This document shows positions 17,778 through 26,302 of a DNA stretch of 64,000 nt, piece by piece. A program made the position numbers and the translations under genes. The notes under the pieces are model-generated. The model searched no databases, had not been told where the DNA came from, and saw only the letters and a list, made by a program, of their open reading frames with translations. Every line of letters begins with the position of its first letter. Positions within the stretch are counted from its first letter, which is position 1. The stretch spans positions 3,658,001 through 3,722,000 of the forward strand of contig NC_015276.1 in assembly GCF_000192865.1 (NCBI RefSeq). Direction: 5' to 3'. The DNA comes from Marinomonas mediterranea MMB-1 (GTDB lineage Bacteria > Pseudomonadota > Gammaproteobacteria > Pseudomonadales > Marinomonadaceae).

Positions 17778-18934
17778 TCAGTATCCTTCTGTAGATTCCT
17801 TGAGGAACTAGGTAAGTTAACCAGTCGATCTTGAATGTATTCAGAATTATTAAGTGGGCCTTTTAGAGACTGCGAAAACATAGGTAATTCATTCATCAGC
17901 CTCCATACAGGTCGAGTAAAGATACCATTTTGATTCGTTTCATTCAGAAAGACATCGCGAGCTACTTTATTGGGGAATATTACGGCGTTCAACCAGTAAT
18001 TAGACTTAGCGTATTTTGGCTCACTAACAAAGTTCAAATTGCTATTCTCAAAAAAAGCTTCATAACAAGAAGCTATCTCTCTTTTATCTGCTATTATTTT
18101 CTGCAATGAGTCTATTTGAGCACAACCTAAAGCCGCATTGAGATTTGGCATTCTATAATTAAAAGCAAGTTCATCATGATAATATTCATAAGAATGAGCA
18201 ACTTTAGCAGTTGTAGTAATATGTTTGGCTCTTTCCTGCATCGCGACTCTATTACATAGCAGCATACCACCACCGCCAGTAGTAATGATCTTATTGCCAT
18301 TAAAACTTATTGCTGAAAAATCGCCATGCAATCCGGTATGAATGCCTTTATAAAATGAACCTAAACTTTCTGCAGCGTCTTCAATCAACGTTAACCCCCA
18401 CTTATTGCATGTCGCAACTAAGGAGTCTAAATCAACTGGGTGACCAAAAGTATGCATAGGTAATATTGCTTTGATTGCACGATCATTAAGCTTATGGAAA
18501 CACCCTTTATCGTTTGTGTAGGCGTTCTGCTCCAAATACTCTTCGAGCGCGACAGGACACATACCTAGACTATCCATAGATATATCGATAAAGATAGGAT
18601 CTGCGCCTAAATACCGAATGGCATTACAAGTAGCAACAAAAGTCAGAGCCTGTGTAAGAACTAAATCTCCATCAGCGACACCAGCTAGATACAAAGCAGT
18701 ATGAAGTGCCGCCGTACCATTTACCGTTGCGATTGCTTTTTCGGCGCCAGTAAAAGCTTCAATTCTGCGCTCAAATTCGTCGACATAGCGCCCTACAGAA
18801 GAAACGAATGTACTGTCTATTACTTCCGCTACGTATGATTTTTCTTTTTCGTAAAATATAGGGGCATGTAATGGAATATTACTATTCGTTTGATATAGGT
18901 TTCTAATAAATTTTATTACTGACAAATTTTCCAT
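17774..18934 (-). CDS. legC: PLP-dependent sugar aminotransferase LegC
   Basis: 386 residues of the DegT/DnrJ/EryC1 family. IPLHAPIFYEKEKSYV near the start, VNGTAALHTALYLAG, MHTFGHPVDLD, EDAAESLGSFY and the pyridoxal lysine in FNGNKIITTGGGG are visible. The LegC subgroup aminates C4 of the 4-keto sugar made by LegB. It lies 13 bases after legB and overlaps legG. Confidence 0.88.
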   Translation of the reverse strand: MENLSVIKFIRNLYQTNSNIPLHAPIFYEKEKSYVAEVIDSTFVSSVGRYVDEFERRIEAFTGAEKAIATVNGTAALHTALYLAGVADGDLVLTQALTFVATCNAIRYLGADPIFIDISMDSLGMCPVALEEYLEQNAYTNDKGCFHKLNDRAIKAILPMHTFGHPVDLDSLVATCNKWGLTLIEDAAESLGSFYKGIHTGLHGDFSAISFNGNKIITTGGGGMLLCNRVAMQERAKHITTTAKVAHSYEYYHDELAFNYRMPNLNAALGCAQIDSLQKIIADKREIASCYEAFFENSNLNFVSEPKYAKSNYWLNAVIFPNKVARDVFLNETNQNGIFTRPVWRLMNELPMFSQSLKGPLNNSEYIQDRLVNLPSSSRNLQKDTE

Positions 18935-18947
18935 ATGAATAATAAAG

Positions 18948-20138
18948 TCACATTTTACTGTCTAAATATTTCCCGACATCAACGTAAGAGAACTCCGGCA
19001 ATACCTTAAGAAAATAAGAAACAATTTCTTTTTTACTCCAACTTCCTCTTAATCTCAATTCATTAATAGAATTTTCAAACTCATCGAGAATATCATCCTC
19101 AGGTTCGCCACCAGACTTTACAATCCCGATACTACGAAATCGTTCCATATCCAGAGTTTCAAGATCGGTGAAAAACTCTTCAATATCTTTTTCCCCAGTA
19201 GTATTTGAGGATGAAAAGAAGCATGGCCATAACTTAGAGTCACACTTTTGGAAACCGTAATCTCGTGCCTCGCTCTCACTCTCGCATTCAAGCGCCTCAT
19301 AGCCTTGCTGCTTGAGATAACGACGAGCGATTTCAGAAAAGGTAATAAGGTGCTGCGAATCATCAAGTTTTGGAAAAAAAACATCTCCATTTTTTCCAAA
19401 AAGACATGACATTAAACAAAGCTCACCTGACTCCTGAGGAGTCAAAAAGTAACGTCTAACATCATTAGGCGCGACTATAGGTTGCTTTTTTAATAGTCTA
19501 TTTCTAAAGCTATACAATAAAGAGCCATCAGAAAATGCGACATTTGCAAACCGAGCAGTTGAAATGTCTATCTCCTTGCTAAAACGAGACAAAAACATTT
19601 CCATAATTCTCTTCGAAGCCCCCATCATATTGACTGGGTTAGCCGCTTTATCAGTTGAAACGCAGAAATATTTTTTGACACCACTTTTAATCGCTAATTC
19701 AAGAGTTCTATTTGTATTAAATATATTGACGTTGATCATGCGCATCAAAGTATAAGGGTCTTTCTCACTTCGAACATGTTTCAAAGCAGAAAGGTTTAGA
19801 ACATAATCATATTTCCCATCAGCCTTAAAAAATGCCTCGTATTCAGTAGAGCCGACATCAAGAACATAGCTCCTAAAGTCTCCATCGATATAGCCGTATT
19901 CACTTCGAAGATCCCTAACTAGCTCAACAATATTGTTTTCACTAATATCGACGACATGTAATTTAGCAGGCCCGCGCCTAAATATTTCTTTTGTAACAGC
20001 CTGACCGATAGAACCAGAGGCGCCAAGAACCAAAAACGAGGAACGAGACACTATATCCTCAATTTTTCGCTCACGAAGTATAATATCTTCCGAAAAAAGA
20101 TCGGTTTCTCGACCAACAAGCTCTAATATATCTTTCAT
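18948..20138 (-). CDS. legB: NDP-sugar 4,6-dehydratase LegB (FlaA1/CapD-like)
   Basis: 396 residues. The NAD-binding motif is GASGSIGQAV (about residue 38) and the active site reads STDKAANPVNMMGASKR. Methionine replaces the usual tyrosine, as in FlaA1/PglF/CapD dehydratases. This is the first committed step after the nucleotide sugar. It heads the nine-gene minus-strand run 20138-11263, most of which overlap or nearly touch. The 148-base gap upstream is very AT-rich and includes a TATAAT on the minus strand, so a promoter there is likely. Confidence 0.85.
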   Translation of the reverse strand: MKDILELVGRETDLFSEDIILRERKIEDIVSRSSFLVLGASGSIGQAVTKEIFRRGPAKLHVVDISENNIVELVRDLRSEYGYIDGDFRSYVLDVGSTEYEAFFKADGKYDYVLNLSALKHVRSEKDPYTLMRMINVNIFNTNRTLELAIKSGVKKYFCVSTDKAANPVNMMGASKRIMEMFLSRFSKEIDISTARFANVAFSDGSLLYSFRNRLLKKQPIVAPNDVRRYFLTPQESGELCLMSCLFGKNGDVFFPKLDDSQHLITFSEIARRYLKQQGYEALECESESEARDYGFQKCDSKLWPCFFSSSNTTGEKDIEEFFTDLETLDMERFRSIGIVKSGGEPEDDILDEFENSINELRLRGSWSKKEIVSYFLKVLPEFSYVDVGKYLDSKM

Positions 20139-20209
20139 CTATTGCTTTAGCCCACTAAATCTCACACTATTTGAAACAAGAAAATTTTATAAGTAGATTT
20201 AAAAGAAGC

Positions 20210-20267
20210 CTCTACTTTTCATCTAATCTAAAATATTATAAAGATAGCTTATATTTAAAAAGTAGAG
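20210..20267. repeat. 10-bp inverted repeat between the Maf gene and legB
   Basis: CTCTACTTTT (20210-20219) and AAAAGTAGAG (20258-20267) are perfect reverse complements separated by 38 AT-rich bases that include a minus-strand TATAAT. The repeat brackets the likely legB promoter. It may be an operator pair or a weak hairpin; no T tract supports a terminator. Confidence 0.45.
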
Positions 20268-20286
20268 ATCTGAAATGCAAAAATAA

Positions 20287-22386
20287 TTAGAAGTTATACA
20301 AACCGTCTAAATATCCATTTCCTTTATCCACGAAATTCGAATAGTTTTCTAATTGGCTTGGCATTTCTTCAATAAACTCTATAAAAAACTGTATTTGCTC
20401 TTTCGCAATATCAGTATAATCATCTTCATTATGAAAAATCATCGTTACGACTTCATTAGCAAAGTAAACAAAAGACCCATACATAAGCTCACAAACAAAT
20501 GGTGTTCCCTTGTAGTATTGCTGCATCAATAAAGAGTTAAACTCAGAGAACGCATCAACAATCTGCACTTCATTATCGAAGTCACGTGCTAGAATATTAG
20601 AAAACTCTTTTGAGATCGTTCTAAATGTATCAACAACATCTAAAAGTTCCTTCCCCTCAAAAGAAGCATCCTCAGCATTTGAGAACGTCTCTAAAATATG
20701 TTTAATAACCTTTTTCTTGAAACCAGAAGGAGAATCTGGAATTAGTAAACTTTCTTCTCGTAATGGCGTAGAACCTTCTATTTTCACTCCATCAGATAAG
20801 TTATAACACTGAAATAGCTTATTAACTTTCTTTGATCTGACAATACTAAGCTCAATTTGGACACGAGATGTATCCATCAACGTAGTAGTAAAAACTTGTC
20901 CGCCGAAGTTTGCCGGTCGCTTTAGCAGCTGAGAATTATTATTAAATAAACCTGAGTTCGAGCCATCATCATTATAGTAGCCGCTGCTTTTAGAGTGGTG
21001 TTTGTCAAGTTTTCTAAAACCGCAGTCCACTCCTATCAGATATACATCAGAGAAGCGGAACAATTCAGCATAAGACATTGCCAAGTTCGCGACTATTGGG
21101 GATGAATAATGCATGGTCGATAATTTCTGACGATTTCCCACTGATACAATACGACTCAGCATCATAATAGAAGAAATAGGCTCACTTGGTTTCAAACCTA
21201 TTATTGAGTTATCAAAATACTGATAAAAATCTGGATGCATTACATTAACTGTAAGAGCATTTATACCTGACAAGTAATCCGGACCTAATTTTTCTATTTT
21301 TTCAGCTGTATGTCTCATCCGCTCAACATCAACATGAAAGTCAGGTTTAATACCATATTTTTTTAATGTATTAAGAGTAGTACCACAAGAGAAAATGATG
21401 GCATCATCGTAGTGTTTTTTTATTAGATCAATATGTTCATCTAACGACGGTCCATTACCCAATATAAAAAGAGGACAGTTGGCTAAATTAATTTGTTTTT
21501 TTATCGAAAGATCTGGAATAACAGCTAAGCGCGTTCGCTCTTTTGGTCGGGATAAGTACTGAGCAATCCCAATAACACCATCATCGAAAAAACCCCAACC
21601 CATAATCTGACGAACATATTGATTAAAAAATTCATTCAATACATCTTCAATATGCTCACGACTGTAACTCATGTATAAATAAGTATGGGCAGCCATATAT
21701 AGACCGTTAAAACGCAGAGTTCTAACATAATCATTCATAAACTGCTTTTCATCTACACCTAAAAAAAAGTGTAATGTAGAGTTTCTCTCTTCAATAATAT
21801 CAACTACCCACTGCCAGTCTATGGCAAAAAGGGAATAGTAGAATAAGTCTAAGTTTTCTTCATAGATGTAAATATGTTTAACATGGTGATTATCTAGAAT
21901 TCGAACGAGCTGGTAACCTAAATCAAAACCAAAAAGTAAAACCCCTCCAGCAAAATCTGGGAGTTCGCTTTTTCGTTCCGTTGTCTTCAGTACCTCTTTG
22001 ATACGAGTGTGTATTCTACTTAAATAATATTCATGTCTCGTATTGTCAGATACATCAGTACTCAAGCTAACTGTCGTACATAGAGGGTTACTACAAAAGG
22101 ATGTGTATTTTTTCTCGATTTGATCGAACGGAGACTCTGAAAACAGAGTAAACCCAGTGTCTTTAAAGAGAATATTTAATGCTCCATCACTTTCTAAAAA
22201 GACATTTTTTTCGGATGGCTCGTAGCCCTCAATAACATCATAAACATCAGGGAAGAACTTTTTTATGACAGAAAGGTTTTTAGAAAACCGGCCACTGAAG
22301 ACATGATCATTTTCAACTAAACGCTGATAGCCTTTATTTAACCTAGTTAAGAGTTCTTCTTCGACAAGAAAGGCGTTTTCTTTCAT
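20287..22386 (-). CDS. Motility-associated factor glycosyltransferase (Maf, DUF115)
   Basis: 699 residues. The core reads FILGNGPSLDEHIDLIKKH, then FSCGTTLNTLKKYGIKPDFHVDVE, the DUF115/MptE-like signature of Maf proteins. Maf enzymes transfer pseudaminic or legionaminic acid from CMP donors to flagellin in the cytoplasm. Position supports this: the ATG overlaps the fliT-like stop by 4 bases, flagellin-cap genes are upstream and the legionaminic genes follow downstream. No signal peptide is seen. Confidence 0.87.
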   Translation of the reverse strand: MKENAFLVEEELLTRLNKGYQRLVENDHVFSGRFSKNLSVIKKFFPDVYDVIEGYEPSEKNVFLESDGALNILFKDTGFTLFSESPFDQIEKKYTSFCSNPLCTTVSLSTDVSDNTRHEYYLSRIHTRIKEVLKTTERKSELPDFAGGVLLFGFDLGYQLVRILDNHHVKHIYIYEENLDLFYYSLFAIDWQWVVDIIEERNSTLHFFLGVDEKQFMNDYVRTLRFNGLYMAAHTYLYMSYSREHIEDVLNEFFNQYVRQIMGWGFFDDGVIGIAQYLSRPKERTRLAVIPDLSIKKQINLANCPLFILGNGPSLDEHIDLIKKHYDDAIIFSCGTTLNTLKKYGIKPDFHVDVERMRHTAEKIEKLGPDYLSGINALTVNVMHPDFYQYFDNSIIGLKPSEPISSIMMLSRIVSVGNRQKLSTMHYSSPIVANLAMSYAELFRFSDVYLIGVDCGFRKLDKHHSKSSGYYNDDGSNSGLFNNNSQLLKRPANFGGQVFTTTLMDTSRVQIELSIVRSKKVNKLFQCYNLSDGVKIEGSTPLREESLLIPDSPSGFKKKVIKHILETFSNAEDASFEGKELLDVVDTFRTISKEFSNILARDFDNEVQIVDAFSEFNSLLMQQYYKGTPFVCELMYGSFVYFANEVVTMIFHNEDDYTDIAKEQIQFFIEFIEEMPSQLENYSNFVDKGNGYLDGLYNF

Positions 22387-22715
22387 TTAAGATTTTTAAC
22401 CTTATGGTAGCTGACAATTTTAGCTCGATTATTTTTTACGCTATTTTGCTTATCTTTAACTGTTTCGAGCTCTTTCTCAATATTTTCCTGCTCTACTCTA
22501 ACAATTTCAGCCGCTCGTTGAATATTTTCCCCTAATGTTCGAAGGATCTTTTCATTACTCGCTAGTTCTTCTGGTTTTAGCCTGTCAAAGTGACATTTTG
22601 ATATATACTTTTCCAGCTCAAAAATCGTATCCAAATCCTTAATTTCTATCGCTTTCTCTAAAACCGCGTTTAGCTCGAAATAGAATGCATCCGCTCGTGG
22701 CATTAAGCTACTCAC
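22383..22715 (-). CDS. Small FliT-like coiled-coil protein
   Basis: 110 residues, highly charged and helical, with a C-terminal coiled-coil-like stretch (ENIEKELETVKDKQ). I do not recognise a diagnostic motif. Its place directly after fliS, with an 8-base overlap, and before the Maf gene is that of FliT, the export chaperone for FliD. The assignment is therefore by position and general character only. Confidence 0.55.
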   Translation of the reverse strand: MSSLMPRADAFYFELNAVLEKAIEIKDLDTIFELEKYISKCHFDRLKPEELASNEKILRTLGENIQRAAEIVRVEQENIEKELETVKDKQNSVKNNRAKIVSYHKVKNLK

Positions 22716-23130
22716 TCATCGCTTGCTGTGCATATGCTTCATCTTTATCAGCTTGGCTGATTTGATCCCATGCACCTTTTATTTCAAGCATAAGTTTCAT
22801 AACTAAATCTATCTTAGAAATATCAAGAGATACACTCGCTTCGTGAATTTGTAGAATCATAAACTCATACAAACCATCTAAATTATCTACGAGCTCTGGG
22901 TTAGCATCTCTGTCTAATGAATCACGTAGAGCGTTAATAATTTCCACTACCCGAGTAAGTGTCGTAGATTTGTTTTCAAGGTCTTTTCGCTCCATAAAAC
23001 CTTTTGCGAGAGCAAGGCGTTCTAAAGCTCCTTGCATCAGAAGCTGAATAATTCGATGAGGGTCTGCAGAAGCCAAATCCGCTTTCAGCGAATCTTTTTT
23101 ATAAGCCTGAATGCCTTTATTACCATACAT
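22708..23130 (-). CDS. fliS: Flagellin export chaperone FliS
   Basis: 140 residues. The start MYGNKGIQAYKKDSLKADLASADPHRIIQLLMQGALERLALAKGFM has the FliS pattern: Y near the start, PH(R)LI.LL..GAL. FliS binds the flagellin C-terminus and prevents premature assembly. It follows fliD by 17 bases. Confidence 0.93.
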   Translation of the reverse strand: MYGNKGIQAYKKDSLKADLASADPHRIIQLLMQGALERLALAKGFMERKDLENKSTTLTRVVEIINALRDSLDRDANPELVDNLDGLYEFMILQIHEASVSLDISKIDLVMKLMLEIKGAWDQISQADKDEAYAQQAMSE

Positions 23131-23147
23131 ATGTGTTATTCAATCTC

Positions 23148-24539
23148 TTACTTTTGATTCAAGTTACTTAAACTAGTTAGAAGCGCTGTACCACTATTAT
23201 TCAAACCTGCCAATAAAACATCTAAATTTGAAAACCTTTTCTTTAACTGCGCTTCGTAAAGTCCTATCCTATACTCAAAGTTCTCTTTGTCTTCTTCCTT
23301 ACTATCAGCAGACGTTTGCGCCGCGTCACTCAAGTCTTTTAAAACCCCAGAAGAACCAGTAAAGTTTTCAAGATAGCTGTCCATGATACTAGCGATACCA
23401 TTATCGCCAGTAAACAGTGTCACTACATCATCGTAGCTATTTTCCATAGCGTCATCAAAGTCAGTACTATTGAGAGACAGCTTCCCATCATCATCCATTT
23501 CAATTCCGATATCAAAGATAGTCGAAAGATCTCCGGCATTTGTAAAAGTTGTCATCAAGTTTGAGTTGAGTTGCCCTTCTAACCCGCGAATAAGGCTACT
23601 GCCATTTAAAATATCACCAGCACTTGAATACTTGTCAAAAGTCGTAAACAACGCATTATAGGATTCAACGAAGCTTTCCAATGTCTCTTTTACAGATTCC
23701 GTATCAAAATCAATGACAGACTTGGCGGTCTCGGGGTTACCATCGGTTCCAGTCTCGGATTGCGCCAATGCCTTAATGGTTAAGCCCGAAACCGCGTTTT
23801 CAAATGTATTGGAAGAACTATTAATCGTAATACCGTCAACATTAATAATAGCATCTTGTGCCGCGTCTTCAGTGGCAATAGACAACCCCGCGGAACCAGC
23901 CCCTGTTGCTACGGATGAAACGCTGTCTAAGGTAGCGTCGGTATTTGTAACGACCAGGTCATTACCTGAGCCTGTAACATCAGAACCTAAGGTCAGATAT
24001 ACGTTACCGTTGCCATCGTCAACTAAGTTAGCTGAAACACCAAAGTTATCAGTTGAATCATTTATTTGCTCGCGGACCTCGGATAACGTCGCGCCAGCAG
24101 CAACAGATACCGTAAAAGTATCTGAACCAGCAGTGAAAGTTAAATCGCCTCCCGTTGCACTGACTACATCATCGGTAGAGGAAAATAGACCTGCCGAGCT
24201 AACACTTCGACTACCTTGAGCCAGCTGGCTAACAGATACATTGTAAGAGCCATTTGCAGCTTCTTTATCTGCTGTTACAGAAACAATATCACCAGATTCG
24301 GGCTGAGTGCTAGTTGCCGTCCGACCTGTAAAAAGATCTTCATCATTTAAAGATTCAACGGCTTTTTCGAAGGTCTCAAGAGCAGACTTTATAGCGCCAT
24401 ATGCAGATACTTCAGACTTATAATCGCTAATTTTAGACTCGTAGGCCTTTACTTTAGTGTCTTTCTGCACGCTAACCATGTTTTGGAGCAACGTTTGAAG
24501 ATCTATTCCAGACCCTACTCCTAGTGATGATACTGACAT
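23148..24539 (-). CDS. fliD: Flagellar filament cap protein FliD
   Basis: 463 residues. The N-terminus SSLGVGSGIDLQTLLQNMV and the C-terminal AQLKKRFSNLDVLLAGLNN are typical FliD ends. The middle is Ser/Thr/Asp-rich. It caps the growing filament and promotes flagellin folding. AAGGAGC lies 7 bases before the ATG. It is between flaG and fliS, as in many polar flagellar clusters. Confidence 0.94.
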   Translation of the reverse strand: MSVSSLGVGSGIDLQTLLQNMVSVQKDTKVKAYESKISDYKSEVSAYGAIKSALETFEKAVESLNDEDLFTGRTATSTQPESGDIVSVTADKEAANGSYNVSVSQLAQGSRSVSSAGLFSSTDDVVSATGGDLTFTAGSDTFTVSVAAGATLSEVREQINDSTDNFGVSANLVDDGNGNVYLTLGSDVTGSGNDLVVTNTDATLDSVSSVATGAGSAGLSIATEDAAQDAIINVDGITINSSSNTFENAVSGLTIKALAQSETGTDGNPETAKSVIDFDTESVKETLESFVESYNALFTTFDKYSSAGDILNGSSLIRGLEGQLNSNLMTTFTNAGDLSTIFDIGIEMDDDGKLSLNSTDFDDAMENSYDDVVTLFTGDNGIASIMDSYLENFTGSSGVLKDLSDAAQTSADSKEEDKENFEYRIGLYEAQLKKRFSNLDVLLAGLNNSGTALLTSLSNLNQK

Positions 24540-24573
24540 TTTTATAGCTCCTTTGGCTAATTAATTAGCCAGA

Positions 24574-25017
24574 TTACACTTCACTATTGACCAGACTGCC
24601 TTTTAAGTCGCTTACTTCTTCAAATATATCATCAATACGTTTGGAGATTTTCAAAAATTCTTCTGTTGGAATCTGACGTACAAGATCACCTGTTTCTCGA
24701 TCAATAACCTTAACTACATTATCGCCGCCTTCTTCAGAAAGTTCAAAGGAAAGCGATACATTTAGCTGTCTCATTTTCAGGTTCACTTCGTCTGTCTGAG
24801 ATTCCTCGAATGACAGAATTTCTTCACTCGTGGCATTGGACAATTCATTCTCGAAAGTATTCTTAGCATCTTTATCAGGTGTAATATCGACACTTTTCTT
24901 AATAACTTGAGCTTCTTTTTTTTGGACTTCTTGGAATTCACGAGCATTTGACTGAACATCAGTGCCGGTATGCAGTTGCGTTAATGACTGTTTTGATACA
25001 TCGGAGCTAATAGACAT
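24574..25017 (-). CDS. flaG: FlaG family protein
   Basis: 147 residues from the ATG ending at 25017, which has GGGAGG 4 bases upstream. The C-terminal half has LSFELSEEGGDNVVKVIDRETGDLVRQIPTEEFLKIS, the FlaG family signature. FlaG influences filament length in polar-flagellated bacteria. Only 60 bases separate its start from the flagellin stop, and a terminator occupies that gap, so flaG is probably expressed by read-through from the flagellin transcript. Confidence 0.9.
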   Translation of the reverse strand: MSISSDVSKQSLTQLHTGTDVQSNAREFQEVQKKEAQVIKKSVDITPDKDAKNTFENELSNATSEEILSFEESQTDEVNLKMRQLNVSLSFELSEEGGDNVVKVIDRETGDLVRQIPTEEFLKISKRIDDIFEEVSDLKGSLVNSEV

Positions 25018-25035
25018 AAGTGCCTCCCATAAAGC

Positions 25036-25064
25036 AAAAAGCTGGAGCAAAAGCTCCAGCTTTT
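25036..25064 (-). terminator. Terminator after the downstream flagellin gene
   Basis: On the minus strand GCTGGAGC-TTTT-GCTCCAGC (8-bp perfect stem at 25041-25060) is followed by TTTTT. It lies 14 bases after the flagellin stop and just before the flaG ribosome site, so it should limit flaG expression relative to flagellin. Confidence 0.9.
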
Positions 25065-25077
25065 AAGCATCGCTCAA

Positions 25078-25938
25078 TTAGCCTAATAAAGAAAGGGCTG
25101 TTTGAGGACGTTGGTTTGCTTGAGCCAAAATAGTAGAACTTGCTTGCTGTAGAATTTGCGCACTAGTAAGTGTCGCAGTTTCTGTTGCAAAGTCTGCATC
25201 ACGTACACGAGAACGTGCTGCAGATACATTTTCAGAGATATTACTCAAGTTATTGATAGTAGAGCTAAAGCGGTTTTGAACAGCACCTAGCTCAGCTCGT
25301 TTTGAATCAACCGCGGCAATCATATTGTCGACTTGAGTAATTACAGATTGAGCTAAAGATGCAGCACTGATAGAAATCGTTGATGCTACGTAACCAGCGC
25401 TGTTCAAGCCAGAAATCTGGAAACCAGCACCAGCAGCACCAAGCGTGTTAACCGAACTCAAACTAAATGAAATCGTTTGGTTTGCATCAGCACCTACCTG
25501 AAACTGACCGTCATATGTGCCATCAAGTAAGTTTTGGCCACCGAAAGTAGTGTCTGTTGCAACACGATTGATCTCTGTTGCAAGCTGAGTAATTTCTTCT
25601 TGAAGCGCAGAACGGTCTTCATCCGTATTCGAACCGTTCGCAGATTGAACTGCCAAAGTACGCATACGTTGAAGCATATTGGTCGTTTCATCTAGCGCAC
25701 CTTCAGCAGTTTGTGCCAAAGAAATACCATCATTCGCATTACGAACTGCCTGATTCAAACCATTAACCTGAGAAGTCAAACGGTTTGAAATTTGTAGACC
25801 AGCCGCATCATCAGACGCACTGTTTATTCGCAACCCTGATGACAAACGCTGATACGCAGTATCAAGCGTGCTTCCAGTTTTAGTTAACTGGTTCTGCGCA
25901 TTCAAAGATGACGTATTAGTATTAACGTATAAAGCCAT
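25078..25938 (-). CDS. fliC: Flagellin (downstream paralogue)
   Basis: 286 residues. It has the conserved flagellin N-terminus (ALYVNTNTSSLNAQNQL and QRLSSGLRINSASDDAAG) and C-terminus (ARSRVRDADFATETATLTS, ILAQANQRPQTALSLLG), with a short central region typical of small polar flagellins. It is nearly identical to the second flagellin at 26425. AGGAGG precedes the ATG. A sigma-28 promoter lies about 110-140 bases upstream, leaving a leader of roughly 104 bases. That leader contains a hairpin complementary to the candidate small RNA at 26253. Confidence 0.95.
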   Translation of the reverse strand: MALYVNTNTSSLNAQNQLTKTGSTLDTAYQRLSSGLRINSASDDAAGLQISNRLTSQVNGLNQAVRNANDGISLAQTAEGALDETTNMLQRMRTLAVQSANGSNTDEDRSALQEEITQLATEINRVATDTTFGGQNLLDGTYDGQFQVGADANQTISFSLSSVNTLGAAGAGFQISGLNSAGYVASTISISAASLAQSVITQVDNMIAAVDSKRAELGAVQNRFSSTINNLSNISENVSAARSRVRDADFATETATLTSAQILQQASSTILAQANQRPQTALSLLG

Positions 25939-25994
25939 GACAGCCTCCTATTTTTCGCCATTATAAGCCTACTAGCAAGTAGACTCGTGATGTG

Positions 25995-26018
25995 TATCTG
26001 AGGCGCCAACCTCTGATA
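25995..26018 (-). promoter_or_regulatory. Leader hairpin of the downstream flagellin mRNA, possible antisense target
   Basis: On the minus strand TATC-A-GAGG pairs with CCTC-A-GATA (8 pairs with one A-A mismatch) and shows the loop TTGGCG. It lies 57-80 bases before the flagellin ATG, inside the leader predicted from the sigma-28 promoter. The 15 bases 25999-26013 are repeated exactly at 26255-26269. When transcribed from the opposite strand the second copy displays the complementary loop CGCCAA. Confidence 0.6.
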
Positions 26019-26049
26019 TATATACACAATTAAAAACCTCTTATATTAG

Positions 26050-26076
26050 GTAACGGCAATAATTAGAGTTGCTTTA
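26050..26076 (-). promoter_or_regulatory. Sigma-28 type promoter of the downstream flagellin
   Basis: Minus strand TAAA (26073-26076), 15 bases, then GCCGTTAC (26050-26057). The consensus for FliA is TAAA-N15-GCCGATAA, so spacing is exact and the -10 half matches 6 of 8. Expected start is near 26042. Confidence 0.75.
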
Positions 26077-26225
26077 GAAAAAAGATGATATTTTTTTTCC
26101 CATCATGGCAAAAAAAAGCCTACAAAAACGGCAAAAGCTTTCATATCAAGTACTTAGGAGACGCTTTTTTCTTATTTTTTTTTCGTGAATTATCATTAAA
26201 TAGCTTCATCAGGGGCTTTTTTTAG

Positions 26226-26242
26226 TTGGCATAGAATGTGCT
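26226..26242 (+). promoter_or_regulatory. Sigma-54-like (or sigma-70) promoter for a plus-strand transcript between the flagellins
   Basis: TTGGCATAGAATGTGCT keeps GG (26228-26229) and GC (26240-26241) exactly 10 bases apart, as in -24/-12 promoters, with two mismatches to TTGGCAC-N5-TTGC. The expected start is 26253, the first base of a perfect 7-bp hairpin. The same stretch also fits sigma-70: TTGGCA at 26226-26231, 17 bases, then TATATG at 26249-26254, which would start about 8 bases later. Confidence 0.5.
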
Positions 26243-26254
26243 AAACAGTATATG

Positions 26255-26269
26255 TGAGGCGCCAACCTC
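26255..26269 (+). repeat. Second copy of a 15-base element shared with the flagellin leader
   Basis: TGAGGCGCCAACCTC occurs at 26255-26269 and 25999-26013 in the same orientation; three more bases (TAT) match one position upstream of each. Here the flanks make a perfect 7-bp stem. Both copies lie between the two flagellin genes and I noticed no other copy in the window. Confidence 0.85.
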
Positions 26270-26271
26270 AC

Positions 26272-26302
26272 AAAAAAAAGCCAAGTGCCTTCAACACTTG
26301 GC
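26272..26302 (-). terminator. Terminator of the upstream flagellin transcript
   Basis: On the minus strand GCCAAGTG-TTGAAGG-CACTTGGC is followed by eight T residues. It is about 120 bases past the flagellin stop, giving a long structured 3' untranslated region that overlaps the candidate plus-strand RNA. Confidence 0.85.

Noticed and set aside
23713..24219. 168-residue frame antisense to fliD
   Set aside because: No start signal, and it lies wholly inside a well-supported fliD gene.
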